From Trabulsiella guamensis ATCC 49490 (GTDB lineage Bacteria > Pseudomonadota > Gammaproteobacteria > Enterobacterales > Enterobacteriaceae): DNA of 64,000 bases. The translations under genes and the position numbers were made by a program. The notes below the pieces were generated by a model. That model did not search any database and was not told where the DNA came from. It saw nothing but the letters and a program-made list of their open reading frames with translations. Location of the stretch: the NCBI RefSeq assembly GCF_000734965.1, contig NZ_JMTB01000113.1, positions 62,001 through 126,000 on the forward strand, given 5' to 3'. Below are positions 42,411 to 56,559 of this stretch, in pieces (positions within the stretch are counted from its first letter, which is position 1; every line of letters starts with the position of its first letter).

Positions 42411-44240
42411 TTACTCAACCGTGACTGATTTTGCCAGGTTGCGCGGTTGGTCAACATCGGTGCCTTTAATCAGCGCGACGTGGTAAGCCAACAACTGCAG
42501 CGGTACGGTGTAGAAGATCGGCGCAATGACCTCTTCCACATGCGGCATCTCAATGATGTGCATGTTGTCGCTACTGGTGAAACCAGCATCGCGATCGGCA
42601 AAGACATACAGATGACCGCCACGCGCACGCACTTCTTCGATGTTGGATTTCAGTTTTTCCAGCAATTCGTTGTTAGGTGCCACGACAATAACCGGCATAT
42701 CGGCGTCGATCAGCGCCAGCGGACCGTGCTTGAGTTCGCCTGCGGCATACGCTTCCGCGTGGATATAAGAGATCTCTTTCAGTTTCAGCGCGCCCTCCAG
42801 CGCAATCGGATACTGATCGCCACGGCCGAGGAACAGCGCGTGGTGTTTGTCAGAGAAATCTTCCGCCAGCGCTTCAATACGCTTGTCCTGCGACAGCATC
42901 TGTTCAATGCGGCTCGGCAGCGCCTGCAGACCATGAACGATGTCATGCTCAATAGCGGCATCCAGGCCTTTCAGACGCGCCAGTTTCGCCACCAGCATCA
43001 ACAGAACCGTTAGCTGAGTAGTAAATGCTTTGGTGGAGGCCACGCCAATTTCGGTCCCGGCTTTGGTCATCAGCGCCAGATCAGATTCACGCACCAGCGA
43101 GGAGCCCGGCACGTTACAAATAGCCAGCGAGCCAAGATACCCCAGCTCTTTCGACAGACGCAGCGCCGCCAGCGTATCCGCTGTTTCGCCAGACTGCGAC
43201 AGGGTGATCATCAGGCTGTTGCGGCGCACCGCGGATTTGCGATAGCGGAATTCAGAGGCGATTTCCACGTCGCACGGCACGCCAGCCAGCGCTTCGAACC
43301 AGTAACGGGAGACCATTCCGGAGTTGTACGACGTGCCGCAGGCAACAATCTGGATATGTTCGACCTGAGCCAGCATCTCGTTGGCATTCGCGCCCAGCTC
43401 GCTTAAATCAACTTCACCGTGACTGATACGGCCGGTCAGGGTGTTTTTGATGGCGTTCGGCTGTTCGTAGATCTCTTTCTGCATGTAGTGACGGTAGATG
43501 CCTTTATCACCGGCGTCATACTGCAGATTAGATTCGATGTCCGGGCGTTTAACTTGTGCGCCAGACCTGTCGAAGATGGTGATAGAACGACGTGTAACCT
43601 CAGCGATATCGCCCTCTTCAAGGAAGATAAACCGACGGGTCACCGGCAGCAGCGCCAGCTGGTCAGACGCAATGAAGTTTTCACCCATGCCCAGACCAAT
43701 GACCAGTGGGCTTCCTGAACGAGCGGCCAGCAGCGTGCCCGGATCGCGGGTATCCATGATCACCGTGCCATAAGCGCCACGCAACTGCGGGATAGCGCGC
43801 AGCACAGCTTCACGCAACGTACCGCCCTGCTCAAGCTCCCAGTGAACGAGGTGAGCAATCACTTCGGTGTCAGTCTCTGAAGCAAAGACGTAACCACGGG
43901 ACTGCAGCAATTCGCGCAGTGGTTCGTGGTTTTCGATGATACCGTTATGCACCACAACGATGTGTTCAGAAACATGCGGATGCGCGTTTCCTTCCGACGG
44001 TTCGCCGTGTGTCGCCCAGCGGGTGTGAGCAATACCTGTACCGCCATGCAACGGATGTTCTTCCGCCGCCTGGCTCAGCATCTGGACTTTTCCGAGGCGG
44101 CGAAGACGGGTCATATTCCCTTCTGCGTCAACGACTGCCAGACCGGCAGAGTCATAACCACGGTATTCCAGACGACGTAATCCTTCGAGAAGGATTTCAG
44201 CAATATCACGCTGCGCAACTGCGCCAACAATTCCACACAT
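42411..44240 (-). CDS. glmS: Glutamine:fructose-6-phosphate aminotransferase GlmS
   Basis: 609 residues. N-terminal class II glutaminase with the catalytic Cys2 right after the initiator Met ([12 protein letters not shown]), and [12 protein letters not shown] and HTRWATHG. Two SIS isomerase domains follow (about 285-425 and 455-595), with [11 protein letters not shown] binding sugar phosphate and the C-terminal KSVTVE tail. It makes glucosamine-6-phosphate for cell wall and LPS. Second gene of glmUS; in E. coli its mRNA is stabilised by the sRNA GlmZ after RNase E cuts it from glmU. Confidence 0.99.
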   Translation of the reverse strand: MCGIVGAVAQRDIAEILLEGLRRLEYRGYDSAGLAVVDAEGNMTRLRRLGKVQMLSQAAEEHPLHGGTGIAHTRWATHGEPSEGNAHPHVSEHIVVVHNGIIENHEPLRELLQSRGYVFASETDTEVIAHLVHWELEQGGTLREAVLRAIPQLRGAYGTVIMDTRDPGTLLAARSGSPLVIGLGMGENFIASDQLALLPVTRRFIFLEEGDIAEVTRRSITIFDRSGAQVKRPDIESNLQYDAGDKGIYRHYMQKEIYEQPNAIKNTLTGRISHGEVDLSELGANANEMLAQVEHIQIVACGTSYNSGMVSRYWFEALAGVPCDVEIASEFRYRKSAVRRNSLMITLSQSGETADTLAALRLSKELGYLGSLAICNVPGSSLVRESDLALMTKAGTEIGVASTKAFTTQLTVLLMLVAKLARLKGLDAAIEHDIVHGLQALPSRIEQMLSQDKRIEALAEDFSDKHHALFLGRGDQYPIALEGALKLKEISYIHAEAYAAGELKHGPLALIDADMPVIVVAPNNELLEKLKSNIEEVRARGGHLYVFADRDAGFTSSDNMHIIEMPHVEEVIAPIFYTVPLQLLAYHVALIKGTDVDQPRNLAKSVTVE

Positions 44241-44357
44241 AATGTTTTATTCCGAATTTAGGCATTACGCCTGCGTTGTCGCTGACCTGCTTTTGCCCGT
44301 TTCCCGGGCGCCCCGAGCCTTGTAGAGAGTGGGGTTATATTTATAGGTACTGCCATT

Positions 44358-44388
44358 GGGGTGGGAAATTATATTATTTCCTCACCCC
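44358..44388. repeat. Hairpin in the glmU-glmS spacer
   Basis: GGGGTGGGAAAT, six-base loop, ATTTCCTCACCCC, twelve pairs with one bulged base. It lies between glmU and glmS, next to the REP element. Confidence 0.7.
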
Positions 44389-44393
44389 TGTCT

Positions 44394-44424
44394 GCCGGAT
44401 AGCGCTGACGCTTATCCGGCCTAC
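44394..44424. repeat. REP element between glmU and glmS
   Basis: GCCGGATAGCGCTGACGC followed by TTATCCGGCCTAC. This is the classic enterobacterial REP/PU consensus, imperfect palindrome with GCCGGAT/ATCCGGC arms. REPs in such spacers protect upstream mRNA from 3' exonucleases and can bind gyrase or Pol I. Confidence 0.9.
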
Positions 44425-44433
44425 AAAACTGTA

Positions 44434-45804
44434 TTATTTCTTCTTCACCGGGCGTTTCCAGCCCTGCTTATGAACCTGCGGTACGCGGCTTAATACCAAC
44501 TCATTATCAGCCACATCGCGCGTAACCGTGGTTCCCGCCGCAATGGTCACGCCTTTTCCAATGGTTACAGGTGCCACCAGTTGCGTATCGGAGCCGACAA
44601 ACACATCATCACCAATGATGGTTTTGAATTTGTTCGCACCATCGTAGTTACAGGTGATGGTGCCCGCACCGATATTCACATTGTCGCCAATTTCCGCATC
44701 GCCGAGATAGCTCAGGTGACCGGCTTTTGAGCCTTTACCCAGCCGCGCTTTTTTCATCTCGACAAAGTTGCCCACATGCGCGCCTTCCAGTAGCTCTGCA
44801 CCAGGACGCAAACGTGCGAACGGCCCAATGGTGCAGGCGGCTTCAAGGTACGAATTTTCAACCACGCTGTAGGGGCTGATTTCACAGTCGTCGCCAATGA
44901 TGCTGTTTTTGATAACGCAGCCGGTGCCGATTTTTACGCGGTGGCCCAGCGTGACCTGGCCTTCCAGGATAACGTTAGTATCAATTTCCACATCGCGCCC
45001 GTGAATCAGCTCGCCGCGTAAATCGAAACGCGCCGGATCACGCAGCATGACACCCGCCAGCAGCAGTTTTTCGGCCTGCTCTGACTGATAAATACGCTCA
45101 AGGCGGGAAAGCTGGAGGCGATTGTTCACGCCGTCCGTTTCGCTGATGCGCGCCGGATGAACGGCGGCAATTTCACGCCCTTCGTGGTACGCCATCGCAA
45201 TGATGTCGGTGATGTAGTACTCACCCTGCGCGTTGTTATTGTTGAGCTTCGACAGCCAGCGCTTCAGATCCGCACCACTGGCAATCAGGATACCGGTATT
45301 GATTTCCTGAATCTGACGCTGCGCGTCGCTGGCATCTTTATGCTCAACAATGCCCGTCACTTTGCCGTTTTCACGCGTGATACGGCCGTAACCGCTGGGG
45401 TCATCCAGCTTAACCGTCAACAAACCAATGCCGCCCTGCGGTTTTGCTTCACGCAGACGCTGAAGGGTATCGACGGAAATCAGCGGTACATCGCCATAAA
45501 GCATAAGTATGTCTTCGTCATCGGCAAAGAACGGCGCGGCCTGCTGCATCGCATGCCCGGTACCCAGCTGTTCCGCCTGCAACACCCAGTTCAGGTTATC
45601 TTCTTTCAGCGCTTGCTTAAGGAGATCGCCGCCGTGACCATAGACCAGATGCACCTGGCTGGCGCCTAATTCATTAGCAGCATCAATGACATGCTGCACC
45701 ATTGGTTTCCCGGCCAACGTGTGCAGCACTTTCGGAAGCTCGGAATACATGCGGGTTCCTTTGCCTGCGGCAAGGATCACCACGCTCATCGCACTGTTTG
45801 ACAT
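44434..45804 (-). CDS. glmU: Bifunctional UDP-GlcNAc pyrophosphorylase / GlcN-1-P acetyltransferase GlmU
   Basis: 456 residues from [19 protein letters not shown] (45804), with AGGA spaced properly; the ATG two codons earlier lacks room for it. N-terminal Rossmann-like uridyltransferase (1-229) with [16 protein letters not shown] and the later NNRLQL. Left-handed beta helix (251-437) of hexapeptide repeats, with the acetyl-CoA site near [15 protein letters not shown] and the catalytic histidine in [14 protein letters not shown]. It makes UDP-GlcNAc for peptidoglycan and LPS. First gene of glmUS. Confidence 0.98.
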   Translation of the reverse strand: MSNSAMSVVILAAGKGTRMYSELPKVLHTLAGKPMVQHVIDAANELGASQVHLVYGHGGDLLKQALKEDNLNWVLQAEQLGTGHAMQQAAPFFADDEDILMLYGDVPLISVDTLQRLREAKPQGGIGLLTVKLDDPSGYGRITRENGKVTGIVEHKDASDAQRQIQEINTGILIASGADLKRWLSKLNNNNAQGEYYITDIIAMAYHEGREIAAVHPARISETDGVNNRLQLSRLERIYQSEQAEKLLLAGVMLRDPARFDLRGELIHGRDVEIDTNVILEGQVTLGHRVKIGTGCVIKNSIIGDDCEISPYSVVENSYLEAACTIGPFARLRPGAELLEGAHVGNFVEMKKARLGKGSKAGHLSYLGDAEIGDNVNIGAGTITCNYDGANKFKTIIGDDVFVGSDTQLVAPVTIGKGVTIAAGTTVTRDVADNELVLSRVPQVHKQGWKRPVKKK

Positions 45805-46043
45805 ACGCATCCTGACAGTAATTTGAGTGGGAAGTAAAACCCTTTGACGTTGAAATTTCTACATATTTTGCATCATGAAATGGGATGCGGAGAAAACGCG
45901 CAACGCCCGGGTGTAAAACCAGTTTATAGCGCCATTTTCAGCGATCGTACGCGGTTTTGTCTCGAAAAAAATCCCCGTAATCTGAAGATTAGCTGCTATG
46001 CCGCTGCTTTCACTGTTTTTTTGATACCTGAATAAAGCAGGCA

Positions 46044-46079
46044 TAAAAAAAGCCAGCCTGGAAACCAGACTGGCTTTTG
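46044..46079 (-). terminator. atp operon terminator
   Basis: Minus strand AAAAGCCAGTCTGG, short loop, CCAGGCTGGCTTTTTTT. Strong hairpin 18 bases after the atpC stop. The remaining spacer to glmU (45805-46043) has no gene; in E. coli it would hold the NagC-controlled glmU promoter, which I cannot place exactly here. Confidence 0.92.
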
Positions 46080-46096
46080 AGACATTCAAGCCGGTG

Positions 46097-46516
46097 TTAC
46101 ATCGCTTTTTTGGTCAACTCGATAACGCGCAGTTTGGCGATCGCTTTGGCCAGTTCCGCAGACGCCTGAGCGTAATCCACGTCGCCGTGAGAGCTCTTAA
46201 TGTGCTCTTCAGCCTTACGCTTCGATTCCATGGCTCTCGCTTCATCGAGATCCTGGCCACGAATCGCAGTATCAGCCAGAACGGTCACGGTACCAGGCTG
46301 CACTTCAAGAATGCCGCCTGACAAGTAAATAAACTCTTCATGACCATGCTGTTTAACGATGCGGATCATACCAGGCTTAATGGCGGTGAGCAGCGGGGCG
46401 TGACCCGGGTAAATACCCAGCTCACCTTCGCTACCCGTTACCTGGATTTTCTCGACCAGACCAGAGAACATTTGTTGCTCTGCGCTGACGACATCCAGGT
46501 GGTAAGTCATTGCCAT
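46097..46516 (-). CDS. atpC: ATP synthase F1 subunit epsilon
   Basis: 139 residues. N-terminal beta sandwich (about 1-86; [32 protein letters not shown]) and C-terminal two-helix arm ([10 protein letters not shown]-type segment, ending [11 protein letters not shown]) that inhibits rotation. It connects the central stalk to the c-ring. Last gene of the atp operon, followed by a strong terminator. Confidence 0.98.
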   Translation of the reverse strand: MAMTYHLDVVSAEQQMFSGLVEKIQVTGSEGELGIYPGHAPLLTAIKPGMIRIVKQHGHEEFIYLSGGILEVQPGTVTVLADTAIRGQDLDEARAMESKRKAEEHIKSSHGDVDYAQASAELAKAIAKLRVIELTKKAM

Positions 46517-46536
46517 ATCACCCTCCGATTAAGGCG

Positions 46537-48809
<2,273 letters not shown>

Positions 48810-48859
48810 GAGCTTCTCCTCAATGCCTTGCGGCCTGTCCTGAGACAAGCCGCCGGACG

Positions 48860-50401
48860 TTACCAGGTCTGGGTTGCTTTGAAGGAATCGAGGATGCCTT
48901 TCAGCTTACCTTCGATTTCGTCGTTATAGCCACCGGACTGGTTGATCTCTTGCATCAGCGGAGCGTGATCACGGTCAACGTAAGCCAGCAGAGCGGCTTC
49001 GAAGCTACCGATTTTCGCCAGTTCCACATCTTCGAGGTAACCGCGTTCAGCTGCAAACAGCACCACACCCTGTTGAGCAACAGACATCGGGGCATACTGT
49101 TTCTGTTTCAGCAGCTCGGTCACTTTCTGACCGTGGCTCAGCTGTTTGCGGGTTGCTTCGTCCAGATCAGAGGCAAACTGAGAGAACGCTGCCAGTTCAC
49201 GATACTGCGCCAGCGCAGTACGGATACCACCGGACAGTTTCTTGATGATCTTGGTCTGCGCTGCACCACCCACACGGGATACGGAGATACCCGGGTTAAC
49301 CGCAGGACGAATACCGGAGTTAAACAGGTTGGTTTCCAGGAAGATCTGACCATCGGTAATAGAAATTACGTTGGTCGGAACGAACGCAGAAACGTCACCC
49401 GCCTGAGTTTCGATAATCGGCAGAGCGGTCAGGGAGCCGGTTTTACCTTTCACTTCACCTTTAGTGAAGTTCTCAACGTATTCCGCGTTAACGCGGGATG
49501 CGCGCTCCAGCAGACGGGAGTGGAGGTAAAACACGTCGCCCGGGAATGCTTCACGTCCAGGCGGACGACGGAGCAGCAGGGAAACCTGACGGTAAGCAAC
49601 AGCCTGTTTAGACAGGTCATCGTAAACGATCAGCGCATCTTCACCGCGGTCACGGAAGTATTCGCCCATGGCGCAACCGGCGTATGGCGCCAGGTATTGC
49701 AGTGCAGCGGATTCAGACGCGGTCGCTACCACAACAATGGTGTTAGACAGCGCGCCGTGCTCTTCCAGTTTACGAACCACGTTAGATATGGTGGACGCTT
49801 TCTGACCGATAGCCACGTACACACATTTGATGCCGGAATCACGCTGGTTGATGATGGCGTCGATAGCCATCGCGGTTTTACCGGTCTGACGGTCACCGAT
49901 GATCAGTTCACGCTGACCACGACCGATTGGGATCATGGCGTCAACGGATTTATAACCGGTCTGTACCGGCTGATCGACGGACTGACGGTCGATAACGCCC
50001 GGTGCGATAACTTCGATTGGTGAGAAGCCATCGTGCTCAACCGGACCTTTACCGTCGATTGGCGCACCCAGGGTGTTAACCACACGGCCCAGCAGGCCAC
50101 GGCCAACCGGAACTTCCAGAATACGGCCAGTACATTTGACCTTCATGCCTTCGGCGAGGTCAGCGTACGGACCCATCACAACCGCACCTACAGAGTCACG
50201 CTCGAGGTTCAGTGCGATAGCGTAACGGTTTCCCGGCAGGGAAATCATTTCACCCTGCATACAATCGGCCAGGCCGTGAATGCGGATAACACCGTCACTT
50301 ACAGAAACAATAGTACCTTCGTTGTGAGCTTCACTCACAACATTGAACTGAGCAATGCGCTGCTTGATCAGTTCGCTGATTTCGGTGGAATTCAGTTGCA
50401 T
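48860..50401 (-). CDS. atpA: ATP synthase F1 subunit alpha
   Basis: 513 residues, non-catalytic nucleotide-binding subunit. P-loop GDRQTGKTA about 169-177, arginine finger within the [11 protein letters not shown]-like segment ([16 protein letters not shown]), and C-terminal helical domain. The N-terminus [20 protein letters not shown] contacts subunit delta. AGTCT-rich spacer of 12 bases follows atpH. Confidence 0.99.
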   Translation of the reverse strand: MQLNSTEISELIKQRIAQFNVVSEAHNEGTIVSVSDGVIRIHGLADCMQGEMISLPGNRYAIALNLERDSVGAVVMGPYADLAEGMKVKCTGRILEVPVGRGLLGRVVNTLGAPIDGKGPVEHDGFSPIEVIAPGVIDRQSVDQPVQTGYKSVDAMIPIGRGQRELIIGDRQTGKTAMAIDAIINQRDSGIKCVYVAIGQKASTISNVVRKLEEHGALSNTIVVVATASESAALQYLAPYAGCAMGEYFRDRGEDALIVYDDLSKQAVAYRQVSLLLRRPPGREAFPGDVFYLHSRLLERASRVNAEYVENFTKGEVKGKTGSLTALPIIETQAGDVSAFVPTNVISITDGQIFLETNLFNSGIRPAVNPGISVSRVGGAAQTKIIKKLSGGIRTALAQYRELAAFSQFASDLDEATRKQLSHGQKVTELLKQKQYAPMSVAQQGVVLFAAERGYLEDVELAKIGSFEAALLAYVDRDHAPLMQEINQSGGYNDEIEGKLKGILDSFKATQTW

Positions 50402-50413
50402 GCTCCAGTCCCC

Positions 50414-50947
50414 TTAAGACTGCAAGACGTCTGCAAGGCGCTCAAGACGGCCGCGTACGCTGCCATCAATGACCATATCACCCGCACGGATGATAACGCC
50501 TGCCATTACAGACTTATCGATTTTGCAATTCAGCTTAACTTTGCGTGACAGACGTTTTTCCATCGCACCGGTGATCTTTGAAAGCTGTTCTTCACTCAGC
50601 TGCGAGGCAGAAGTGACTTCAACCTCAGCAATCGCCTCACTGGCGGCGCGCAGGTGAATAAACTGTTCAAGAACATCCGGGAGCGTGCTGAGACGACCAT
50701 TTTCCGCCATCACCCGAATCAGGTTCTGGCCGTTTTCGTCCAGCTGCTCACCACACACGGCGATGAACGACTTAGCAAGCGTTTCCGGCGCCAGGGCACC
50801 AGAGAGAAGCTCTGCCATTTGTTCGTTCTTGGTCACTTCAGCGGCAAACGCCAGCATGTCCTGCCAGCGTTCAACGCTCTGGTGTTCGACGGCAAAGTCA
50901 AAAGCTGCTTTGGCGTAGGGGCGAGCTACCGTTACAAATTCAGACAT
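50414..50947 (-). CDS. atpH: ATP synthase F1 subunit delta
   Basis: 177 residues. N-terminal six-helix bundle (about 1-105; [19 protein letters not shown]) sits on top of the alpha subunits and the C-terminal region ([34 protein letters not shown]) binds the b-subunit dimer of the peripheral stalk. Fifteen bases after atpF, with a strong AGGGAGGGG ribosome site. Confidence 0.98.
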   Translation of the reverse strand: MSEFVTVARPYAKAAFDFAVEHQSVERWQDMLAFAAEVTKNEQMAELLSGALAPETLAKSFIAVCGEQLDENGQNLIRVMAENGRLSTLPDVLEQFIHLRAASEAIAEVEVTSASQLSEEQLSKITGAMEKRLSRKVKLNCKIDKSVMAGVIIRAGDMVIDGSVRGRLERLADVLQS

Positions 50948-50961
50948 CAGCCCCTCCCTCC

Positions 50962-51432
50962 TTACAGTTCAGCGACAAGTTTATCCACGATGTCGCTGTT
51001 AGCAGCTTCATCCACGGAACGTTCGATGATCTTCTCGGCGCCAGCAACAGCCAGGATAGCGACCTGCTTACGCAGTTCTTCGCGAGCACGTTTACGTTCG
51101 GCTTCGATTTCAGCCTGCGCCTGTGCGACGATTTTAGTGCGTTCCTGTTCTGCTTCAGCTTTCGCTTCGTCCAGGATCTGAGCGCGACGCTTGTTAGCTT
51201 GCTCGATGATCACCTGGGACTCCGCTTTCGCTTTTTTCAGCTGGTCGGTCGCGTTGGCCTGTGCAAGGTCCAAATCTTTCTTAGCGCGTTCTGCAGAAGC
51301 AAGGCCGTCAGCAATTTCTTTTTGACGCTTTTCGATGGCAGCCATTAACGGCGGCCATACATACTTCATGCAGAACCATACAAAGAGAACAAACGCGATG
51401 GCCTGGCCGAGGATTGTTGCGTTCATGTTCAC
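50962..51432 (-). CDS. atpF: ATP synthase F0 subunit b
   Basis: 156 residues. One membrane helix at about 4-26 ([25 protein letters not shown]), then a long charged right-handed coiled coil rich in Ala, Glu, Lys and Arg (about 30-140) that forms the dimeric peripheral stalk to subunit delta. It lies 57 bases after atpE. Confidence 0.98.
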   Translation of the reverse strand: MNMNATILGQAIAFVLFVWFCMKYVWPPLMAAIEKRQKEIADGLASAERAKKDLDLAQANATDQLKKAKAESQVIIEQANKRRAQILDEAKAEAEQERTKIVAQAQAEIEAERKRAREELRKQVAILAVAGAEKIIERSVDEAANSDIVDKLVAEL

Positions 51433-51475
51433 AGCACAATACCTCTTAAAATTTTACGACTGTGGATTAGGGTTA

Positions 51476-51751
<276 letters not shown>

Positions 51752-51777
51752 TTAAAACGTAGTAGTGTTGTTAAAAA

Positions 51778-52982
<1,205 letters not shown>

Positions 52983-53596
52983 CACGTTCTACTCCTGCTC
53001 CTTACGAGGTATGCCGCGTGTCGTATAAAACGTCCTTTGAGACTTCGAGTCAAGCATCAAAAAGCGGTCAAATTATACGGTGCGTACCGGTGATTTCAAA
53101 CAATAAGTAGCTAAAAGGTGAATAAATGTTTAAACATTTTTCTCCCGGGCTATTTTCCAGGATTTCACTAAACTGTGAACGATCAGACAAATCTGCAAAT
53201 AACGCGAAATCACTGGTTATAAAGCGTGGCACAGATCACATAATAAAAATTACTGTTTTCATCGAATTAAAACTGTACGAAAAGTGGCTTTGTTCATCCA
53301 TTTGAAAAACAAACAAAAATTAAACAACTGTTTTCAAAAAAGACATATACAGATTAAAAACCAGCAATTGACATTTTTAATAACTAATTAACAGTCAAAT
53401 GGTCGTTCAACAAACGCATTTTTAGCAGACTGATATTTTCATCTGTAACTATTTTTCTGTTAACAAATAACCTGCCGTTATAGGCAGGAAAACACAGAGT
53501 AAATGAATGGTTAAATGTAACTGGATGTTCCATCGTTTTACCCCTCATTTGTTAACATCACAGGGGACGCAATTTCTCTAATTTTTTTGATAAAAA
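52983..53596. promoter_or_regulatory. atp promoter region and AT-rich spacer
   Basis: 614 bases. The right-hand neighbour of atpI (to about 53095) contains the operon promoter. From about 53096 to 53596 the sequence is very AT-rich with many A and T tracts and no reading frame of interest. A small hairpin CCTGCC/GGCAGG at 53471-53488 might end rsmG transcripts. No RNA gene could be recognised. Confidence 0.6.
53022..53053 (-). promoter_or_regulatory. atp operon promoter
   Basis: Minus strand TTGACT (53053-53048), 17-base spacer, TTTTAT with an overlapping TATACG (53030-53022). The block resembles the E. coli atp promoter, and the leader starts ACACGCGGCATACCTCG as there. Confidence 0.65.
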
Positions 53597-54220
53597 TTAA
53601 ATTTTGTTATGTTTTAACAGCACAAGATGACGCTCACCTTCCAGTTCTGGCACCTGTAACCTGATGATCTCTTCGACAGAAAATCCCGCCGGTAACTGGG
53701 CGATTTCATCGTCAGGAACATGGCCCTTCAGTGCATAAAAGCGGCCCGACGGCGCTGGCAAATGCTGGCACCAGCTCACCATATCGTTCAGTGATGCAAA
53801 AGCCCGGCTAATGACACCGTCGAACGGCGGTTCTGCCGGGAATTCCTCAACGCGGCTCTGCACCGGCGTCACGTTGTCCAGTTTCAGTTCGTGCTGTACC
53901 TGACGCAGAAAACGCACGCGTTTGCCAAGACTGTCCAGCAACGTGAAATGCGCGTCCGGCAACACAATGGCGAGCGGAATCCCCGGTAAACCAGGCCCGG
54001 TACCCACATCGATAAAACGCGAACCCTGCAGGTGCGGTGCCACAACAACACTGTCGAGAATATGACGCACCAGCATCTCGTTCGGATCGCGTACGGAAGT
54101 CAGGTTGTACGCTTTGTTCCATTTGTTGAGCAGTTCGACGTAAGCCACCAGTTGCTGTTGCTGGTGATCGGACAACGAAATGCCTGCTTCATCGAGCAGC
54201 CGAGAAAGTTTTTTGAGCAC
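53597..54220 (-). CDS. rsmG: 16S rRNA (guanine527-N7)-methyltransferase RsmG
   Basis: 207 residues, Rossmann-fold methyltransferase. SAM motif I is [17 protein letters not shown] (about 68-84), motif [14 protein letters not shown]. It methylates G527 of 16S rRNA; loss gives low-level streptomycin resistance. It is 69 bases after mnmG and partly co-transcribed with it. Unusually AT-rich sequence follows its stop. Confidence 0.98.
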   Translation of the reverse strand: MLKKLSRLLDEAGISLSDHQQQQLVAYVELLNKWNKAYNLTSVRDPNEMLVRHILDSVVVAPHLQGSRFIDVGTGPGLPGIPLAIVLPDAHFTLLDSLGKRVRFLRQVQHELKLDNVTPVQSRVEEFPAEPPFDGVISRAFASLNDMVSWCQHLPAPSGRFYALKGHVPDDEIAQLPAGFSVEEIIRLQVPELEGERHLVLLKHNKI

Positions 54221-54251
54221 AGTGATGACCCGTTTATACAGAAATCAGAAA

Positions 54252-54275
54252 CCCGGCAGTGACTATACTGCCGGG
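54252..54275 (-). terminator. Hairpin between mnmG and rsmG
   Basis: CCCGGCAG, eight-base loop, CTGCCGGG, all eight pairs perfect. On the minus strand it is followed by TTTCTG, a poor T run, so it may only partly reduce transcription into rsmG or act as an RNA-stability element. Confidence 0.6.
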
Positions 54276-54289
54276 CAAAAAGAGAATGA

Positions 54290-56179
54290 TCATGCGCTAC
54301 GGCGCAGCATACCTTGTTTTTTCAGCCATACCAGCAAGATCGAGATGGCGGCGGGGGTTATACCTGAAATTCGTGACGCCTGTCCTATTGAAGCAGGTTT
54401 GTGATCATTGAGTTTGGCAATCACTTCGTTAGATAAACCACTGACCTGACGATAATCCAGTGTTGCCGGCAACAGCGTATTTTCGTTGCGCTGCTGTTTT
54501 TCGATCTCATCCTGCTGGCGAGCGATATAGCCTTCGTATTTCACCTGGATCTCAACCTGCTCTGCGGCCTGCACGTCATCCAGCCCCGGCGCAAACGGCG
54601 ACAGTTGCACCAGCTGGTCGTAGGTCATTTCCGGGCGACGCAGCAGATCTTCCCCGCTCGCTTCACGGGAGAGCGGGGCCGTAATGTGAGCATTCACTTC
54701 AGCAGCTGATTCCGCAGACGGATTTACCCAGGTGGTTTTCAGACGCTGACGTTCCCGTTCGATACGTTCCAGTTTTTCATTGAAGCGCGCCCAACGGACA
54801 TCATCCACCAGACCCAGTTCACGACCGATTTCAGTCAGACGCAGATCGGCATTGTCTTCGCGCAGCATCAGGCGGTATTCCGCGCGTGAGGTAAACATGC
54901 GGTACGGCTCTTTGGTGCCCAGTGTGCAGAGGTCATCCACCAGCACGCCCAGATATGCCTGCGAACGGCCTGGCGCCCAACCCTCTTTTTCGGCAGAGAA
55001 GCGGGCGGCGTTGAGACCCGCAAGCAGCCCCTGTGCAGCGGCTTCTTCGTAACCGGTGGTGCCGTTTATCTGCCCGGCAAAGAACAGACCTTCGATAAAT
55101 TTGCTTTCCAGCGTCGGTTTCAGGTCGCGCGGATCGAAGAAATCGTACTCGATGGCATAACCCGGACGCACAATGCGCGCGTTTTCCATACCCTGCATCG
55201 AACGGACAATCTGCATCTGTACGTCAAACGGCAGGCTGGTGGATATCCCGTTCGGATAAATTTCGTTGGAAGTCAGCCCTTCAGGTTCAAGGAAGATCTG
55301 GTGCTGGTTGCGATCGGCAAAGCGCATGACTTTATCTTCGATCGACGGGCAGTAACGCGGACCGATCCCTTCGATCACACCGGCATACATCGGGCTGCGG
55401 TCGAGGTTATTGCGGATCACGTCGTGCGTTTTTTCATTGGTGTGCGTGATATAGCACGGCACCTGGCGCGGATGCTGATCCGCTGATCCCATGAACGAGA
55501 ACACCGGCATCGGGTTATCGCCATGCTGTTGTGCGAGGACACTGAAGTCGATGGTACGGGCGTCGATACGCGGCGGCGTCCCGGTTTTCAGGCGGTTTAC
55601 CCGCAACGGCAGTTCACGCAGACGACGTGAGAGCGAAATGGATGGTGGATCGCCAGCGCGACCACCGCTGTAGTTATCCAGACCGATATGAATTTTGCCG
55701 TCGAGGAAAGTCCCCACGGTCAGCACCACCGCCCTGGCGCGGAATTTCAGCCCCATCTGGGTGACGGCGCCGACGACACGATCGTTTTCGACGATCAGAT
55801 CTTCAACCGCCTGCTGAAAGATCATAAGGTTCGGTTGATTTTCCAGCGCAGTGCGTACCGCCTGACGGTACAGTACGCGGTCAGCCTGAGCACGCGTTGC
55901 GCGAACTGCCGGGCCTTTGCTGGCGTTTAGTATCCTGAACTGGATACCGGCCTGATCGATGGCTTTTGCCATCAGGCCACCGAGAGCGTCCACTTCTTTT
56001 ACCAGATGTCCTTTCCCAATACCGCCAATGGCCGGGTTACAGCTCATTTGCCCCAGCGTATCGATATTGTGTGTCAAAAGCAGGGTCTGTTGACCCATAC
56101 GCGCTGCGGCCATTGCGGCCTCAGTGCCTGCATGACCCCCGCCAATGATGATGACGTCAAAAGGATCCTGATAAAACAT
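54290..56179 (-). CDS. mnmG: tRNA uridine 5-carboxymethylaminomethyl modification enzyme MnmG (GidA)
   Basis: 629 residues from [29 protein letters not shown] (56179), E. coli length. FAD dinucleotide motif GGGHAG at 13-18, GidA signature blocks [16 protein letters not shown] and [10 protein letters not shown], and the C-terminal helical domain that binds MnmE (ending [14 protein letters not shown]). With MnmE it modifies wobble uridine. Its transcription away from oriC is known to influence initiation. Upstream in-frame ATG at 56245 is unlikely. Confidence 0.99.
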   Translation of the reverse strand: MFYQDPFDVIIIGGGHAGTEAAMAAARMGQQTLLLTHNIDTLGQMSCNPAIGGIGKGHLVKEVDALGGLMAKAIDQAGIQFRILNASKGPAVRATRAQADRVLYRQAVRTALENQPNLMIFQQAVEDLIVENDRVVGAVTQMGLKFRARAVVLTVGTFLDGKIHIGLDNYSGGRAGDPPSISLSRRLRELPLRVNRLKTGTPPRIDARTIDFSVLAQQHGDNPMPVFSFMGSADQHPRQVPCYITHTNEKTHDVIRNNLDRSPMYAGVIEGIGPRYCPSIEDKVMRFADRNQHQIFLEPEGLTSNEIYPNGISTSLPFDVQMQIVRSMQGMENARIVRPGYAIEYDFFDPRDLKPTLESKFIEGLFFAGQINGTTGYEEAAAQGLLAGLNAARFSAEKEGWAPGRSQAYLGVLVDDLCTLGTKEPYRMFTSRAEYRLMLREDNADLRLTEIGRELGLVDDVRWARFNEKLERIERERQRLKTTWVNPSAESAAEVNAHITAPLSREASGEDLLRRPEMTYDQLVQLSPFAPGLDDVQAAEQVEIQVKYEGYIARQQDEIEKQQRNENTLLPATLDYRQVSGLSNEVIAKLNDHKPASIGQASRISGITPAAISILLVWLKKQGMLRRSA

Positions 56180-56291
56180 GGTTTCCTGCCTCGCGGTGTC
56201 GCGGTTTGAAAATGGATTGGTGCCCGGGCCGTGGATTCTACTCAACTTTAGTCGATGGAGAAAGCACTGGGATCCTGGGTATTAAAAAGAA

Positions 56292-56335
56292 GATCTTTTT
56301 ATTTAGAGATCTGTTCTGTTGTGATCTCTTATTAG
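56292..56335. repeat. oriC AT-rich 13-mers L, M and R
   Basis: GATCTTTTTATTT (56292-56304), GATCTGTTCTGTT (56308-56320) and GATCTCTTATTAG (56323-56335). This is the duplex unwinding element bound by ATP-DnaA and opened for helicase loading. Confidence 0.93.
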
Positions 56336-56348
56336 GATCGCCACCCTT

Positions 56349-56357
56349 TGTGGATAA
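56349..56357 (-). promoter_or_regulatory. oriC DnaA box R1
   Basis: TTATCCACA on the minus strand (plus TGTGGATAA), 14 bases after the right 13-mer. High-affinity box. Confidence 0.95.
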
Positions 56358-56375
56358 GTTGGATCCGCCTTTATG

Positions 56376-56388
56376 GATCAATAAATTA
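56376..56388 (+). promoter_or_regulatory. oriC IHF site
   Basis: GATCAATAAATTA fits the IHF core ATCAA, four bases, TTR, and lies right of R1, where IHF bends E. coli oriC. Confidence 0.7.
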
Positions 56389-56454
56389 CAAAGGATCATT
56401 CGTTGTGAATGATCGGTGATCCTGTTCCGTATAAGCTGGGATCAAAATGAGGGG

Positions 56455-56463
56455 TTATACACA
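56455..56463 (+). promoter_or_regulatory. oriC DnaA box R2
   Basis: TTATACACA, the usual R2 sequence. Confidence 0.93.
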
Positions 56464-56489
56464 GGGTGAAAACTAGCCAAACCTTATAC

Positions 56490-56498
56490 TTTGGATAA
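56490..56498 (-). promoter_or_regulatory. oriC DnaA box R3
   Basis: TTATCCAAA on the minus strand (plus TTTGGATAA), 26 bases after R2, as in E. coli, though the bases between are different. Confidence 0.85.
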
Positions 56499-56528
56499 CT
56501 ACCGGTTGATCCAAGCTTTTAACCAGAG

Positions 56529-56537
56529 TTATCCACA
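56529..56537 (+). promoter_or_regulatory. oriC DnaA box R4
   Basis: TTATCCACA, perfect high-affinity box at the right end of the origin. Confidence 0.95.
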
Positions 56538-56559
56538 GACGATCGCACGATCTGTTCAT

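Larger units (their letters stand above)
56268..56545. other. oriC: Chromosomal replication origin oriC
   Basis: Between mnmG and mioC, as in E. coli. Left AT-rich unwinding zone with three 13-mers beginning GATCT, then DnaA boxes R1, R2, R3 and R4 in the E. coli order and orientation, an IHF-type site, and at least ten GATC sites in under 300 bases. Left edge is set at GGGATCCTGGG, right edge just after R4. Confidence 0.97.

Noticed and set aside
53096-53596. Possible small gene or toxin in the AT-rich spacer
   Set aside because: No frame with a start, ribosome site and hydrophobic or conserved pattern was found.
56180-56245. Longer mnmG start reaching towards oriC
   Set aside because: The first 22 residues have no counterpart in MnmG, whose N-terminus [17 protein letters not shown] begins at 56179.
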